DNA of 64,000 bases from Gymnothorax reevesii (lineage: Eukaryota > Chordata > Actinopteri > Anguilliformes > Muraenidae): contig CM056592.1 in assembly GCA_029721435.1 (NCBI GenBank), positions 32,499,611 through 32,563,610 of the forward strand. Direction: 5' to 3'. Below the pieces are notes generated by a model. It did no database searches and was not told the DNA's origin. It saw only the letters and a program-made list of their open reading frames with translations. Each line of letters starts with the position of its first letter. Position 1 is the stretch's first letter. This document shows positions 11,133 to 22,890 of the stretch, one piece after another. The position numbers and the translations under genes were made by a program.

Positions 11133-13200
11133 TCTGATAAACCATTATGTTCTGCTTTAATTTTTTAGTGAAAGTGGCAACAATCTATCTTAAATAAAAA
11201 GTTTCTTTTGTCGCTTCCTCACTATTACCTGTATTTGATGAGTAATAAGGGTTCAATACTTCCGAGGGTCCAATAGAATGATGTCCTATTCTATCATTGG
11301 TACAAATTTAATGACATTTTATCGCAACAACTTGGAGAAATATCACAACAAGATCACTTTCTAGACCAAAGCTTTCACAAGCACAGATGCATTTCTCTGA
11401 ACCTCGACAAAACAAATTCTTCAAAAGTTAAGTTCGCAGTTATCGTGGCATGTATTTCCTAATGTTTTGTTCATCATTGTGAAATTGTATCATTTATAAA
11501 CTGCAGTGTCCACGCCTTGAACTTCCCCCATTTATCCATCATCCAACCACAATGCTTATGATTAATCTGATAACCCATTGAAAAAATAAAACCAGTGTCA
11601 GAATCAGAATCATCTGTTCTACCCAACTATTTTTACACATCCAGTTTAGTGGCTTGTAATGCACAAACATCTTCAGAAATATACATAAGGAATTAAAGAA
11701 TGACAATACGCACATGAAACCGTTCTGTGAACTGTAAACAGGATACACATTGTGGAAAGAAGGTGCAAGTGCAAGGGGGATGTTAAAAATATTACATTGT
11801 AAAAAATGGCATTACTTTAGGGAAAGCAGATGGTTCTCTACGGCATAAACAGCCTATTTGTTTGTACTTCTTCAATTGTTATTATTTGTACACTAGCTTA
11901 TTATTATTATTACTATTATTATTATTATTATTATTATTATTAAAGAACATGCAAGGAAACGCGCATGTGTCGTAAGGACCGACGCATATCTCAGAGCGCA
12001 TCCTTACCATAATAACATTACGTTAGGCGCACAAAAATTCAGTTCGGTTCGGTTTCGCAGCTCAAGTTTCTGCAGCTCCTAACCATGCCACGATAAATAG
12101 GCGCCGTTATTGAAAATCTGAGCTGGTCCGACACAAAATTTGTGTATGCTTCTTTTGCAGAGTATTTCTGGGATAGCACGATGTCAATTCAATCGCATAT
12201 ACAGTCCTATTCTAAACAGTACGGGACTAAACCTGAATGACTGATGAGTGCCACGGCGGAGAGAAGGGATCCTCGTGCTGTTACTTTTTGATTGAAATAA
12301 ACTCTTCTCCGACTTTCTTCATTTATTATTATCCACTTTCCTTGCGCCAGAAATATTCATAGGAAGTGTTACGCCTTCTGGATCATTTCGAAACAGGGGA
12401 CTGGACAAGGGAATCACAATTCTAACAATTCATGTGGCATTGAATCTTTTCTCTGAGTGAAAGTAGGTCGTGTAAAGTCGGAGCCCGACCTCCGATATTT
12501 TTCAGTGTCTGCGTCATAGGTTAATCAATTATGAACAGATCCCCGATTTCCTCGCTCGCCAAGAAGAGGGAATATAAAGGGTTTGTGCTGGAATAATGAA
12601 ACGTGTGACGTGTGCGCATTAAGAGGAGACTCAGCCCAAGAGTCAAGCGCAGCCACCCGTTTCATATTCAGTGCGCCCAGGACCCCGTTACAGTCCCCAG
12701 AAGCAGGAATATGGAGCGGACTGCGGTTATTACCCGTGTTGTAAGTTTCAGCGCCTGCCACCGATTGCATAGGTAAGGAAGATAATTTCTGCATCCCGTG
12801 ATCAGATGCTGCCTGCTGGGACAGTGTAAAGCTGACGCCCGGGCGGAGTGCTGAGCTGCTGCAGGCTTACAGAGCCATGAACAGGAGACTCGCCTGCGAG
12901 CCTTATATCCGAGATCTGGTCAACTCCGCAGAACTGAGGCTGCCCAGTTATTTCATCCCTTAGTGGATTTACTCTGCCGACGGCTGTCGAACTGAACTCA
13001 ATTTCACTGCTGTCGCTTAAAAGTAAAATAATTCCTGATAATTAAATTGTGTCAGATTATCTTCATCACTATACTCTAATGGGCGTATTTGAGTCCCAGT
13101 TCTAGGCAACACATGGGTTGACTCGACACGATTACGAAGTTTCAAACAGCCTGGAGCGCGTTCGTGTCACTCCCCACTTTTTGGAGAGAGACGAGTGTTG
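11133..13200. other. Intergenic DNA grading into a CpG-rich zone
   Basis: A TTA trinucleotide run occupies about 11897-11942. From about 12.0 kb G+C and CpG rise. A 28-codon frame starting at the ATG at 12877 and ending in a TAG has no recognised similarity and I do not call it a gene. Opposing short ORFs at 12525-12794 likewise show no domain. Confidence 0.35.
11897..11942 (+). repeat. (TTA)n microsatellite
   Basis: An interrupted run of TTA trinucleotides, starting after ACTAGCTTATTATTATTATT. Confidence 0.9.
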
Positions 13201-13240
13201 TCAACAACTAAGATGGCGGAGGCGTGCGATACGTATGTGA
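13190..13240 (+). promoter_or_regulatory. Promoter-like site with AAGATGGCGG and candidate first exon
   Basis: The sequence AACTAAGATGGCGGAGGC contains the AAGATGGCGG core (ATG at 13213) bound by YY1 in many TATA-less vertebrate promoters, often right at the start codon. Six codons later lies a good donor, GTATGTGAAA (13233). This could be exon 1 of the SGNH-like gene copy downstream. However, the phase (2) does not match the best frame of the 14742-14780 exon, so the link is doubtful. Confidence 0.35.
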
Positions 13241-13838
13241 AATTCTCAGCAATTTCACCAATTAATCTTGTTAATAGACCTCTATTCATGAGAATGAGTA
13301 GTTTCAGTGGCGATTAACTATGTGTGGAAGCATGAAGTGACTTTCAGGCCCGGTTACTAGGGTTGATCTTGCTGATATTTTGTAGAAAACCGTCGGTATT
13401 GTAATAATTCAATTAAATGTTATTCTGCATCATACGCAGCCCATGGGCTCGCCCGAGTCGGAGACTGGAGGACACCCGAACTCGCACTTCCGTGTTCGGA
13501 ACGAAAAACACCGCACATCGCACCCGTGTTGGGGATTCGAATACACCCAGCTTCAGGGAGATCAGTAGACATTTGATAAACGTTTCAGATTTCAATTAAA
13601 GCAGCTAGCTAGGCTATTCCATCACAAATAGGATCATCTCGGAAACGCCCCAACTCATATTAGATACTCGAAGGCAAACTTACTTAAATCACATGCTGAT
13701 AACCGCGTCATATTTATTTTTCATCGATACACAACCATATTTGCACTGAAATCGCCTGTAGGTTGGCCAGACGATAGTTGCACGGCGTTGAGCATGAATG
13801 ATAATTAAAAAAAAGTTTACCAGCTGCCGGATGTACTC

Positions 13839-14110
13839 AAGGACTGTATAAAAGATGGACGACGCGTCTCCATTCACTCCCATTCAACAAAAATGGAGCC
13901 AAAATATCCTCCATATGGCCGCTGCCATGTTGCACATCTGGAGCCTGAGTCGGCGCAGTAGTGATCGGGGGGAAGAGCCGCGCTATCGAATCCCACCCAC
14001 ACACCATCCGACCAGCCCCCTGAACTTCACCTGGTCTGGCAGCTGCGCTATTAACGTAAGTGCCCGTAATGGCCAGCTCTCACACGGAGACGGTGCAGGA
14101 AAGTGAAAGG
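13839..14110. repeat. Dispersed-repeat fragment, inverted relative to 18735
   Basis: It opens with CAAGGACTGTATAAAAGATG; the exact reverse complement, over 23 bp, is present at 18733-18757. The GCCATGTTG and ATGGAGCC words that follow are typical of a fish dispersed repeat. No coding content is supported. Confidence 0.5.
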
Positions 14111-14741
14111 ACCCAACGACCACCGGCAGCATAAATATTCGCGGGCTCGTTCAAAAAGTTAATAGCCTCATTGGCAAAACATTCCCCACCTCACAGTCAT
14201 ATGTTACGAAATTAGTTGAAGTACCTAACTGGCTATCTATGATATCTTAGAACTGAATCTTGTTTGACTAGCTAGGTATGCAGCTAATTACATTAAGTAA
14301 TGTAAGCCAATGTTCTCCATCGTCACTTACCCAACGTTGCGAGTGGCGAGCATATTAACGCCGACTTTCGTTGCATTTTCTAATTAACGTTCCACCGGGA
14401 AAGTGCCATTTCGTATGCGCATGTACTAGCTGAGTAATGGGTCGAACTTTTAATTAACACGTTAGAGCGCTAAATCGAGTTTTGAATTAAAGTACACTGT
14501 CCTTCGAACCAAAGTTAGCTTGCTGTGTTTAAGTAGTCGCATATCTTACCGCTAGCTAATGTTGTATTTGTTAAAAATGTTTGCAGTTGAAGATAACCAT
14601 CCTGACCAGGCATGGAGGACCGGCAATTCATTCCCTGTGATAGTTAACTTAGCAATGCAACCCCCCTCCACGTTCTTTTTTGTGGACTCGATGTATTTGA
14701 ATGCATAATAATTGTTCAATTTTTGTTATCCTAATTTTTAG

Positions 14742-15640
14742 ACGACGAAATGGAGTCAGCATCCTCCACAGTGGCCAAGAGTATGTATAAATCTCATGGG
14801 AATATGTAAAAAAACCGACGCTTGCGGTTATTAACGCACAAGACTTTTCACGGGAGAATGCCTTAAAAACTGATTTATAACATTAAATCACATCCATTTC
14901 ATGCATAAAAAGCAAAATACTACCAGATAAAATATGGAGAAATAGAATAGAAATATTAAATGTGCTAAATTCCATAAAAAGCCAGCAGAAGTGTATCATT
15001 TAAAGGTGACATTTGCACTTCACTACCAACAGGGCCAAAAGTTTATATCATAGGGGACAACTACATCTGCCGTGGGGAAAACCGCGCATGGAGACCATTG
15101 AGACCAACCTTGGTTTGGATGCCCAAGTCCAGTGGTTTGGCTAGGGTGGCGTAGTTTGGGGAAACCTCCTCCCCTTTATCCACCAGTACCTGAGAGGAAG
15201 AGCTGTGCAGGAGGTCCTGCTGGTCCACTGTGGTGGGAATGACTTCGGAAAAATCAAGAGTGTGAAGCTTGTCGCAGGGATCAAGCAGGACTTGGAAGAT
15301 GTTCATAGGCAGTTCCCTTGGATGAAGATTATCTTCTTTGCCATCACCCAGCGATGCCGGTGCAGGTCTTCCCATCCAAAGAGGATTGAAAAAGCCCGGC
15401 GATATATCAACTGTGTGATGGCTACCTTTGTTTCGCATATTGGTGGAGAGATTTTGTATCATCATCAGATAAAGCAGAGATCCTGGCCAATTTTTGCATG
15501 ACAGAGTTCATTTCACCCCTATGGGAAATGAAATTTTTAAATAACATTGCCCTGCATCTGAAAGACCAAATCCAGAAGGGTGATGCTGGATTTGGATTTT
15601 CAACATCAGTTATGGGCACAAAAAAAAGTCATAGTTTGTT
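14742..15640 (+). pseudogene. SGNH/GDSL-like protein, broken copy with two exons
   Basis: Exon 14742-14780 follows a TTTTTAG acceptor and ends at the donor GTATGT. It carries ATG at 14750 and reads MESASSTVAK. The next exon starts at 15033 after CACTACCAACAG, joins in phase and gives PKVYIIGDNYICRGENRA, matching the GDSY block of SGNH hydrolase-like proteins that recur in fish genomes. A one-base loss near 15090 shifts to NLGLDAQVQWFG, then an in-frame TAG (about 15143) and the intact stretch LLVHCGGNDFGKIKSV (the GGND block) and ITQRCRCRSSHPKRIEKARR. Another frameshift near 15460 precedes FLNNIALHLK. Two frameshifts and a stop make this a pseudogene. The putative nucleophile Ser of GDS is Asn here. 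Function of the intact family is not known to me. Confidence 0.65.
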
Positions 15641-15644
15641 TGCT

Positions 15645-18600
15645 ATATGTGATGTTTGATGTACTTTTTATTCATTTATTTTATACTAGCCATCATACCT
15701 ATTGTTTTCCCAGCTCTTCCTCTCAATCCACCTTCCTTTCTCCAAACCATTTGCTTTCCCCAGCCTTTCCACCTGATGGGGCCTCCTTCATGTTTCCCCA
15801 CGGCGAATGTAGCCAGTAGGTTGTTGATGGACCACAGACAACTACATGCAGTGTGGTTTTTGTTTAAATACACTTTTTTTATTTAACACTCATTTGCATG
15901 CCTGATTTACTGCAGCAGAGGACATGTATGTGAAAGAATTCCAGAGTGAAGTCTTTGCTCAATGTAAATGTAAAGACCTTTATTGTACATAACAGGTTTA
16001 ATTTACCACCATAACAGGAAATGTGCATTCAATTACATAACATTTCCCATGTGCTCCCAGTCCAAGGACAGATGACTCGAGTCTTTGTTGGAATACTGAA
16101 GGCTCAGTAGTGAAGATGAACAGCTTCTGAATGCATTATTTAAAAAAAAAAAAAGACAGTTTATGCCAATTTTTGAAAACGATGACATATAAGGAAGGTG
16201 ACACAGACGGAACAAGCATACATAGGAGAAACCAGTTAGAAGTCCATTATTACTCAGCCAACATTGACTTACCTACTTCCTTGTAAATTATGGTCAAACA
16301 GAACCATTGCAGGTTTCTGTGACAATGCATAGTTGAGCAGTTTTGACAAGCATTTTATCAGGTTTTCATTTACAAATTACTTCAGAAGTATCTTCCAGCA
16401 ACACAACAAAATAATTGCTTGTGGCATGCTCCAAGTCTTCACTGGGTAATGCTGAGGTCTGAATTTGAGGGCGGCTTCTGTAATCACCTGATAAAAAAAA
16501 AAAAACATTGAATTATTTGTGAAGCTTTTGTCTGAAACCTAAAGTGCAGTCTGCCCTACCATGACAGCAGTAAAGTAGAATTCCAACCCATACATCTGGC
16601 AATTTTTCTTATGGCAGGTTTTACATACATAAAAAAATAGAATGGAGTGATATGCAGCTTTAAATACTTAGAAACTAAATTCTTCCTGCTCCCAATTTAC
16701 ATTCCTTTTTATGTGGGGTAACATGGTACAGCAAGTCTGATACAGAAATACTCCACCAGTCAAAAAACAGCTGCACACTCAAATATTTAAATGAAACCAC
16801 GGTAGCTTGAATTACAGCACAAATTCTTTGTGTTATTCTCTTGACAACTGTATGCAAGGTCAGAACATTTACTTCCAATCGGAATTGCATTAACTATGGC
16901 TGAGATCTCGTATTGACAACCAGATAGTTGAATGAATTTGAGAAATACATGCACCTATTCGGACTTGAAACGTGTCTCAAACATAGTTTGTATATGAAGA
17001 GACATCACATTTCAAAAGAACTCACTCTGCTTTTCGAGAAATTATAAAGCTGATCATGGAAAATATTATCTTGTCATTGTGGAACGCCCAAACTCAGCTC
17101 TGACTGTCGAAATTAAGATACTGAAAGCACTACTTTAACAAATGTGTTTCATTGGCTGAATTAATTGATCATAAATTGCCGTGTGCAAGGTCAGTTAACG
17201 TTAACTGAAGTCAGCTAGCTCGCTAGTTAACGTGACTCCATAGCAAACGAAGCAATAATTAATGTATAATTTAATATCGCAACATCCATTACGCGACAAA
17301 CAATTTTTAAACGTTATTATTCCCAGTTTACTCCACTCCCTCATTTACAGTTTGTGCCCCTTCTCTTTCCAGGCCAAACTCGAAATGTCAGCTTGTCCTC
17401 GATGCTTCGTCCGATCAATCTTTTAAGAGTTATCCCGTTCACTAGCCAACTCCACTGAAGTAGATGCATTGATTCCATCCGTAATTTCATCCGAAACCTG
17501 CCGAATTCACATTGAAAGTATGAATGAATTGAATCCGCTTTCGGTAAGTCTCATTTTTGTCATACTGTCGTTGGTAAAATAATCTGTACCATTGATCCAA
17601 TTAGTTTTCCTTGCAGTTTTAGCCGCTGTCCGTAGGATTACAACATAAGGTTGGACTTAAGTTGTATTGACGTTACCCACTGAAAAACGAGAAGTTGGCT
17701 TGCTGATGCTTACGAAAACACTCGAACCGAGGGCTCGTCTGTTGAAAGGTAGATTAGCTCGCTACAGCCTTTACCCTTTATTAGCCTAAGCGACATCGAG
17801 CAGAATTCCTACCGGGCCGAGACACTCGCAGTCTCTGTTCGTTCTACAATTCCGAGATACCGACGGCAGAACTGGAAGCTAAAGGCTGAACCTACTGCGG
17901 CACTGGCTCAAAATTTCAAGTTCAAGTACAGAAGAACGACATTATATGACACAGAGCCGTTGACTTCATTCAAAAGCTTACCTTAATAGGTATTCTCTAA
18001 AATTAAAAATGTATATTTTGCCAGTTACGAACGGCTACCGATAACCATTTTCTCCATATTCATCGTAAACGTCTGCTACTCTGCTTGCTGTCTTAACGTA
18101 GCCAAGGTAGCTAGCTTACTTGGTAATAACTTCACTGACCGTACAACTTCAACAAACAAAAAATAAAATTAACTTACCAAAAAAACGGCAAAGATCCTTT
18201 CCATCGGTCCGGACGGTTAACTTGTTAGTGAAATTCACAGCAGAGCAACTCATTTCGTCGTTTTTGGTTGCAGTCTGCCCTGCTTGAAGCACAATCGCTG
18301 TTAGCTGTGAAGAATGTCAGATAACGTCAAGCCTCCTGTCGACGTTCCCGCTCCAGCTCTACGCGAAATTACTATTCACAAAACGAAGTACGCAGGGGGC
18401 AGGCGCTATCGGGACTTAGTCCACGCGCACTGCGGTTGTCAGTCACTGTGTTTATTATGACTACACGCCCCTTTTGCATAATATCAAATAAAAGGTTTAC
18501 AGAAAACTGATCAGAAAAATTGACGCTAGAATATATATCAGTATGGTAAGAACTTCCTAAAAATGAAGAAACCATCTTCAGAAATAAATTATTTTTCATG

Positions 18601-18730
18601 TACACAATTTTTCCTGTCTTGCATTTCTCCCCTTCACTAACATGGAGGGGGCGGGCCTATAATTTGTACTGCAGCCTGCCTGTAGTTGGCGATCGAGACC
18701 CTTTTGCTTCACTTTTCAGGAGACGTTCGG
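15645..18730. other. Intergenic DNA, partly CpG-rich, no gene recognised
   Basis: Between 17.2 and 18.4 kb CpG density is higher than elsewhere. An ATG at 17520 is followed after seven codons by a good donor (TCGGTAAGTC), and an ATG at 18314 opens a 48-codon frame starting MSDNVKPPVDVPAPALRE. Neither matches a family I know. The missing first exon of pts was looked for here (a Ser-Ala-Ser-His block) and not found. Confidence 0.35.
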
Positions 18731-18732
18731 CC

Positions 18733-19110
18733 GTCCATCTTTTATACAGTCCTTGGATGTACTACAGTGGTCTGCGCCATGTTGGTCGGATTTACGTCGT
18801 GACGTCATTGTTGTATCACCCACCAAACTGTGTGTTTGACCGGTATTTTCCTCACGCATTTTTACCTCCGCCTGGATGTATTGTGATAACTTCTGAACAT
18901 GTGCACGAGTGTATGTGTGTGTCAGAAGGATTACAAAAACTATTCAATGGATTATCTTGAAATTTTATGGCAAGTTGGCCTGTGTGAACGAGAAGAGGGG
19001 ATTACATTACTGGATTAGTTCAGATTCAGATCCAGATTCTGCGGGTGATTAAAAGTGCCCTTGGATCAAGACCTGCTAGCAGACGTACGCGCTCGCTGAG
19101 TGCCTTCTTG
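18733..19110 (+). repeat. Dispersed fish repeat, copy 1
   Basis: Begins with the 23-bp block inverted relative to 13839, then TCTGCGCCATGTTGGTCGG. The part 18900-19110 (GTCAGAAGGATTACAAAAAC, TCAGATTCAGATCCAGATTC) is shared in the same order with 38450-38660 (GTCAGCAGGATTACCCAAAA, CAGATTCAGATCTGGATTCT). It is a repeat of a kind scattered widely in fish genomes, without coding capacity. Confidence 0.55.
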
Positions 19111-19825
19111 TTAGCCATTGGATATGTTTTATTTATTTATTCATATGAAATTAAGGAAAGTTCATTGATATTTTGAACTTGTAAAACATTTTTTGTAGCT
19201 GTAGAGATATTTTGTGCATGTATGAAAACATTCTGTACAGAGATGAAATTAGTGCACATGCTCACAAGTTTTGTGGCTGTAGAAATATTTTGTTTTTGTG
19301 TAATTAAAATTATGTGCAGAAATATTTTTAATAGTTATAACTACTTGCACTGTTGAGATACCTTCCAAACATTTTACCGGTGTAGCCATAATATAGTGAC
19401 CCCTATACTTGATTAAAACAAAAACAGAATACATCTGAGACAGGCCTTCATTTAGTTGGCGATATCAGTCTTAATGTGCATACGGACTCTTAGGTGGTGG
19501 TTCGCTGTGCAAGATCAGTAAAATGTCTATTTGATGGCTGTCAGCAAATGTTGTGTCTGTCATATTTACTGATAACTGTACCACTGCACTATATCGTTTC
19601 AGATAGACGGACTTTGTTTTCTTCTGTCATCTTGTAACAGAAATTATGTACACTTCGTATCCAGAAGTGTCTGGACACTTCACTGAAACTTCATTGACAT
19701 GCATGGAAAACCAACATTTATAATCCTAAATATCTGATGATTCAATTAAATTTGGAATGAATTGGTTAGTATGGGCTGGGGTATAGTGTGGGTACAATTG
19801 TGCTTCTCAGTGTAGTCTTTTGTGC

Positions 19826-19866
<41 letters not shown>
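19826..19866 (+). repeat. (CA)n microsatellite
   Basis: About 18-19 uninterrupted CA dinucleotides after GTGCCCCA. No other feature is seen between 19110 and 20080. Confidence 0.95.
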
Positions 19867-20080
19867 CTTTGATTAGTTTGAATGGAGCCATCAGTAACAG
19901 AGGGGGTAATGGGGTGTACAAAGTGCTACAAAATCCTAATCATAAAGCAGATTTGAATTGCCGCACCCTTTAACAGAATCTGAGTGTCTGTCTTATCAGA
20001 CCTTGCTGACCAACTCCTAATTCAGTTAAAATATCTATTTAAAATTTTAAAATATGTGTTTTCTATGTATGTCAGTGTCT

Positions 20081-20579
20081 ACATTTGCATGCAGTCAATA
20101 CTCAGGTTAAGGTCAATATTCTGGATTCTGAAACATTCAGAATAACCCTTTTACATGCGTGAACAAAAAGGGTTATTCCTGTATACATGGTAATTCTAAT
20201 CAATTGGCATATCCTGATCAAAACAGCGACGCACTGACAACGTCTCGACGCACGGAGAACGTCATGACGTAACGCGCGTCATTTCCGCTTCTTCTTCCTG
20301 TATCCAAAAACACAAAAGACCAAGATTCCTTGCAAATAGAACATGCGCAGAAAACAAATTTAATGTTCCTTCCGATGGGGATATCCTGATAGGCGTATAC
20401 ATCACCAAATATTCAGGTTAGAAAAGGAGTAACCCAGGGGTAATTTTCGGGTTGTTAAAAACCGGAATATGAGCATATTCCAGTTTTTCAAAAGGGCTAT
20501 TGGTGTTTACATGGCTACACGCAACTGGGTTATTGCTAATATTCAGGTTATGAAAGGGTTATTGACTGCATGTAAACGT
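20081..20579. mobile_element. MITE with 19-bp TIRs
   Basis: The left end ACATTTGCATGCAGTCAAT and the reverse complement of the right end, ACGTTTACATGCAGTCAAT, match at 17 of 19 positions. Internal blocks AATAACCC and GGGTTATT occur several times in both orientations. About 500 bp long with no open frame. TIR style resembles non-autonomous DNA transposons spread through fish and frogs; superfamily not assigned. Confidence 0.65.
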
Positions 20580-20698
20580 AGTCAATAAGGTTTCAGTGAA
20601 GTGATCACACATCTTTTGGCCATGTAGCGTATATAATGTCATTGTGTCAGTGTAATGTGGAGGGGCTGATCTAAAGCATTAGCTTTGTTGTCCTTCAG

Positions 20699-22346
20699 TA
20701 AGTCACTAAGTGATGAAGAAAACAGGAAGATATTTGGAAAGTGTAACAACCCCAACGGTCATGGACACAACTATAAGGGTCAGTAACTGTTTGTCATCTT
20801 TGAGAAATGTCCATTATTTCTTATTTGGAGCAATTGAAGCATTGAATGTTTATCTATTTTCGCATGCATTGATGACTAGATTATTAGTTATGATGATAAC
20901 TGGAGTTATACTTGTGTTAATAAACCTGGTTTTGTTTTTTTGTTTGGTTGTTTTTTTCAGTTGAAGTCTCCGTACGTGGAAAAGTAAGTTGTTTCTGACT
21001 CATTCACTCCATTAATATCTTCAAACTGTTCACTTCATAAATTATGAGTTGCATGAGCCTTGCGTCATTATTAAAACCATAATTCTTTAGCATTCCTTTT
21101 GCTACTCATTTGTGAATTAGTTGACCGTTAGAGTGATAAATGTAGCTATTGTTGCTCAATGATGTAAGATGTCAAAATCAAAGCTGTTGAAAACTTTTCA
21201 ACAGCGCAAGGTAATTAATGTATATATTTTTATAATTTATTTTAGCGCTCTAAGGGTGAATGATAGCGGTGCGGCAGGTTTACGAGCTGTACGACACTAT
21301 GATTTCAGAATTATGGCATTATTGTATCTTCCTCAAAATTTGAGTTACTATTAAATAAAATAATACTATCGAATAAACATAGTGTAACGTTTCACGGGAT
21401 GCAAACACATAGTGTGCCTTCATACAGGATTAGATCATTTTGATATAGATTAAAACTGTGGAACTACTCTATATGGGCTTATTGTTTAAGACCCTGTTTT
21501 GATCCATTTGTTGTCAGATTGACCCCAGTACTGGGATGGTAATGAACCTGACCGATCTGAAGAGGTTTATTGAGGTAAGTTGCCAGTGGTGTCCATAGTT
21601 TGAAGTGCTGCAGTGTCCGGAAGTTTCTGTGGGTTTGTTTCAGACAGTGATTAATGGAATTCCTCGCAAGAAAGGCATTCATCTTTAGATTAAACTAATA
21701 TTTGCGTGACAGTTTGTAAACCAGTGGCGAAGCAGGCCTTGAAAAAATAAAGTCAAGCACCAAAATCAGCGAAATAAAACTGCTGTGAATGTTTGAGAGA
21801 GGCTTATTTATTCAAATAGAGTGTTGCGAGTTCTGAATTTGGTATAGTACGGGAGGTGATCATTATTTAACAGTCTATCTGGGCTTTGTCAAAACTAGAA
21901 TATAGTATCTATTAAATCTTGATGCAGTTGTCTTCCGGTAATGTCACTCATATTTTTTCTTTCGCTTGGCTGTATGTTCGTGTCTTGTAATGCACTGTTG
22001 ACTTTATTTCAGGAAGCCATTATGATACCGCTTGATCACAGGAACCTGGATAAAGATGTACCATATTTTGCTGACGTTGTGAGGTATGTGCTTGTTTTTA
22101 AGCGAGTGTTAGTTTCTGTTTTTCTCTTGTACATTATTGTGTATTTGTAATGTGTGCGATTTAAAAAAAAAAAAAAAAAAAAATACATTTTTTTTATTTA
22201 TTTTTTTTCCCCTAATGTTTAGTACCACGGAGAACCTGGCTGTGTTCATCTGGGTCAGCATGGAGAAAGTCCTCCCACCTGGCCTGCTGTATGAAATCAA
22301 GATACATGAAACTGACAATAACATTTTTGTGTATCGTGGAGAATAG
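20699..22346 (+). CDS. pts: 6-pyruvoyltetrahydropterin synthase, exons 2-6
   Basis: PTS converts 7,8-dihydroneopterin triphosphate to 6-pyruvoyltetrahydropterin, the second step of tetrahydrobiopterin synthesis, in the cytosol as a hexamer. Five exons splice in phase: 20699-20778, 20961-20983 (23 bp), 21518-21574, 22013-22083, 22223-22346 with stop TAG. All have AG acceptors and GT donors. The product carries [15 protein letters not shown] (catalytic Cys and two zinc His), then [38 protein letters not shown] (catalytic Asp-His) and [15 protein letters not shown] (pterin-anchoring Glu). Exon sizes, including the tiny third exon, follow the vertebrate gene as I remember it. Exon 1, with the Ser-Ala-Ser-His zinc ligand, was not found upstream; the phase requires it to end in AG. 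No stop or frameshift is seen, so the gene looks functional if exon 1 exists. A position usually Asp after IW is Val. Confidence 0.93.
21125..21256. mobile_element. Copy B of the hairpin MITE family, in a pts intron
   Basis: Lies in the intron between the 23-bp exon and exon 4 of pts. Left end CCGTTAGAGTGATAAATGTA and right end TAGCGCTCTAAGGG are imperfect inverted repeats, flanked by TTGA and TGAA, which look like eroded TTAA sites. Internal GTTGCTCAATGATGTAAGAT and CAAAGCTGTTGAAAAC are shared with the copies at 7832 and 27461. Confidence 0.55.
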
Positions 22347-22890
22347 AAGTGTTGTGGCATTTGGAAATGGACTGCATTTTTGCTAATGCAAATATACGTA
22401 CAAAAGCTTGTGTTTAGATGCATTCCAAATGGTATTGAGACACGATAAGATGATTCCATTGTATAGTTCAAGTGTCTGTTAGACCTGTTGTGTGTTTTTT
22501 TTTTTCTTTGTCTTTTCCGTCTAGATGTGATCTGAGAAGAGCAGCATTGTGTTCCTGTCAATGTTTGAAGTATAATTCAGTGTTCAGGCCAACCACGCTT
22601 TTCTACAGAAGTGAAGGTGGAATGATAACAGCAGAGGGCGCTAGTGCACTGCGTATGTAGGACTTTTGCGATTTGATTTGCAATGCATTGGGTCCAAAGG
22701 CTGCTATTATTAGCGGGGAGTGTTGGTTGCAGAATAATGTGTGTAATGAATCTGTATTTATGTATACTGGAACTATTTTTAAACTGAAGACATAGATGAG
22801 CTTTTTGAATTATTGTGTTTAACTTTCTGATTAAAATGAAGGTATTTGATCATTTGATATTGATGCCAGTGGTGTTGGCACATCTTTTTA

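Noticed and set aside
13413..13599. Two opposite-strand 60-codon ORFs in the CpG-rich zone
   Set aside because: They are mirror frames over the same bases; neither has a domain or splice site.
18314..18460. 48-codon frame starting MSDNVKPPV
   Set aside because: Plain start and composition but no family, no splice context and no conservation evidence.
18690..18760. FRRRSAVHLLYS as exon 1 of pts
   Set aside because: Superficial likeness to the end of PTS exon 1, but it lies in a dispersed repeat, lacks the Ser-Ala-Ser-His zinc ligand and has no suitable donor.
22109..22561. 150-codon minus-strand ORF
   Set aside because: It is antisense to the last pts exon and crosses a poly-A/T tract; no domain.
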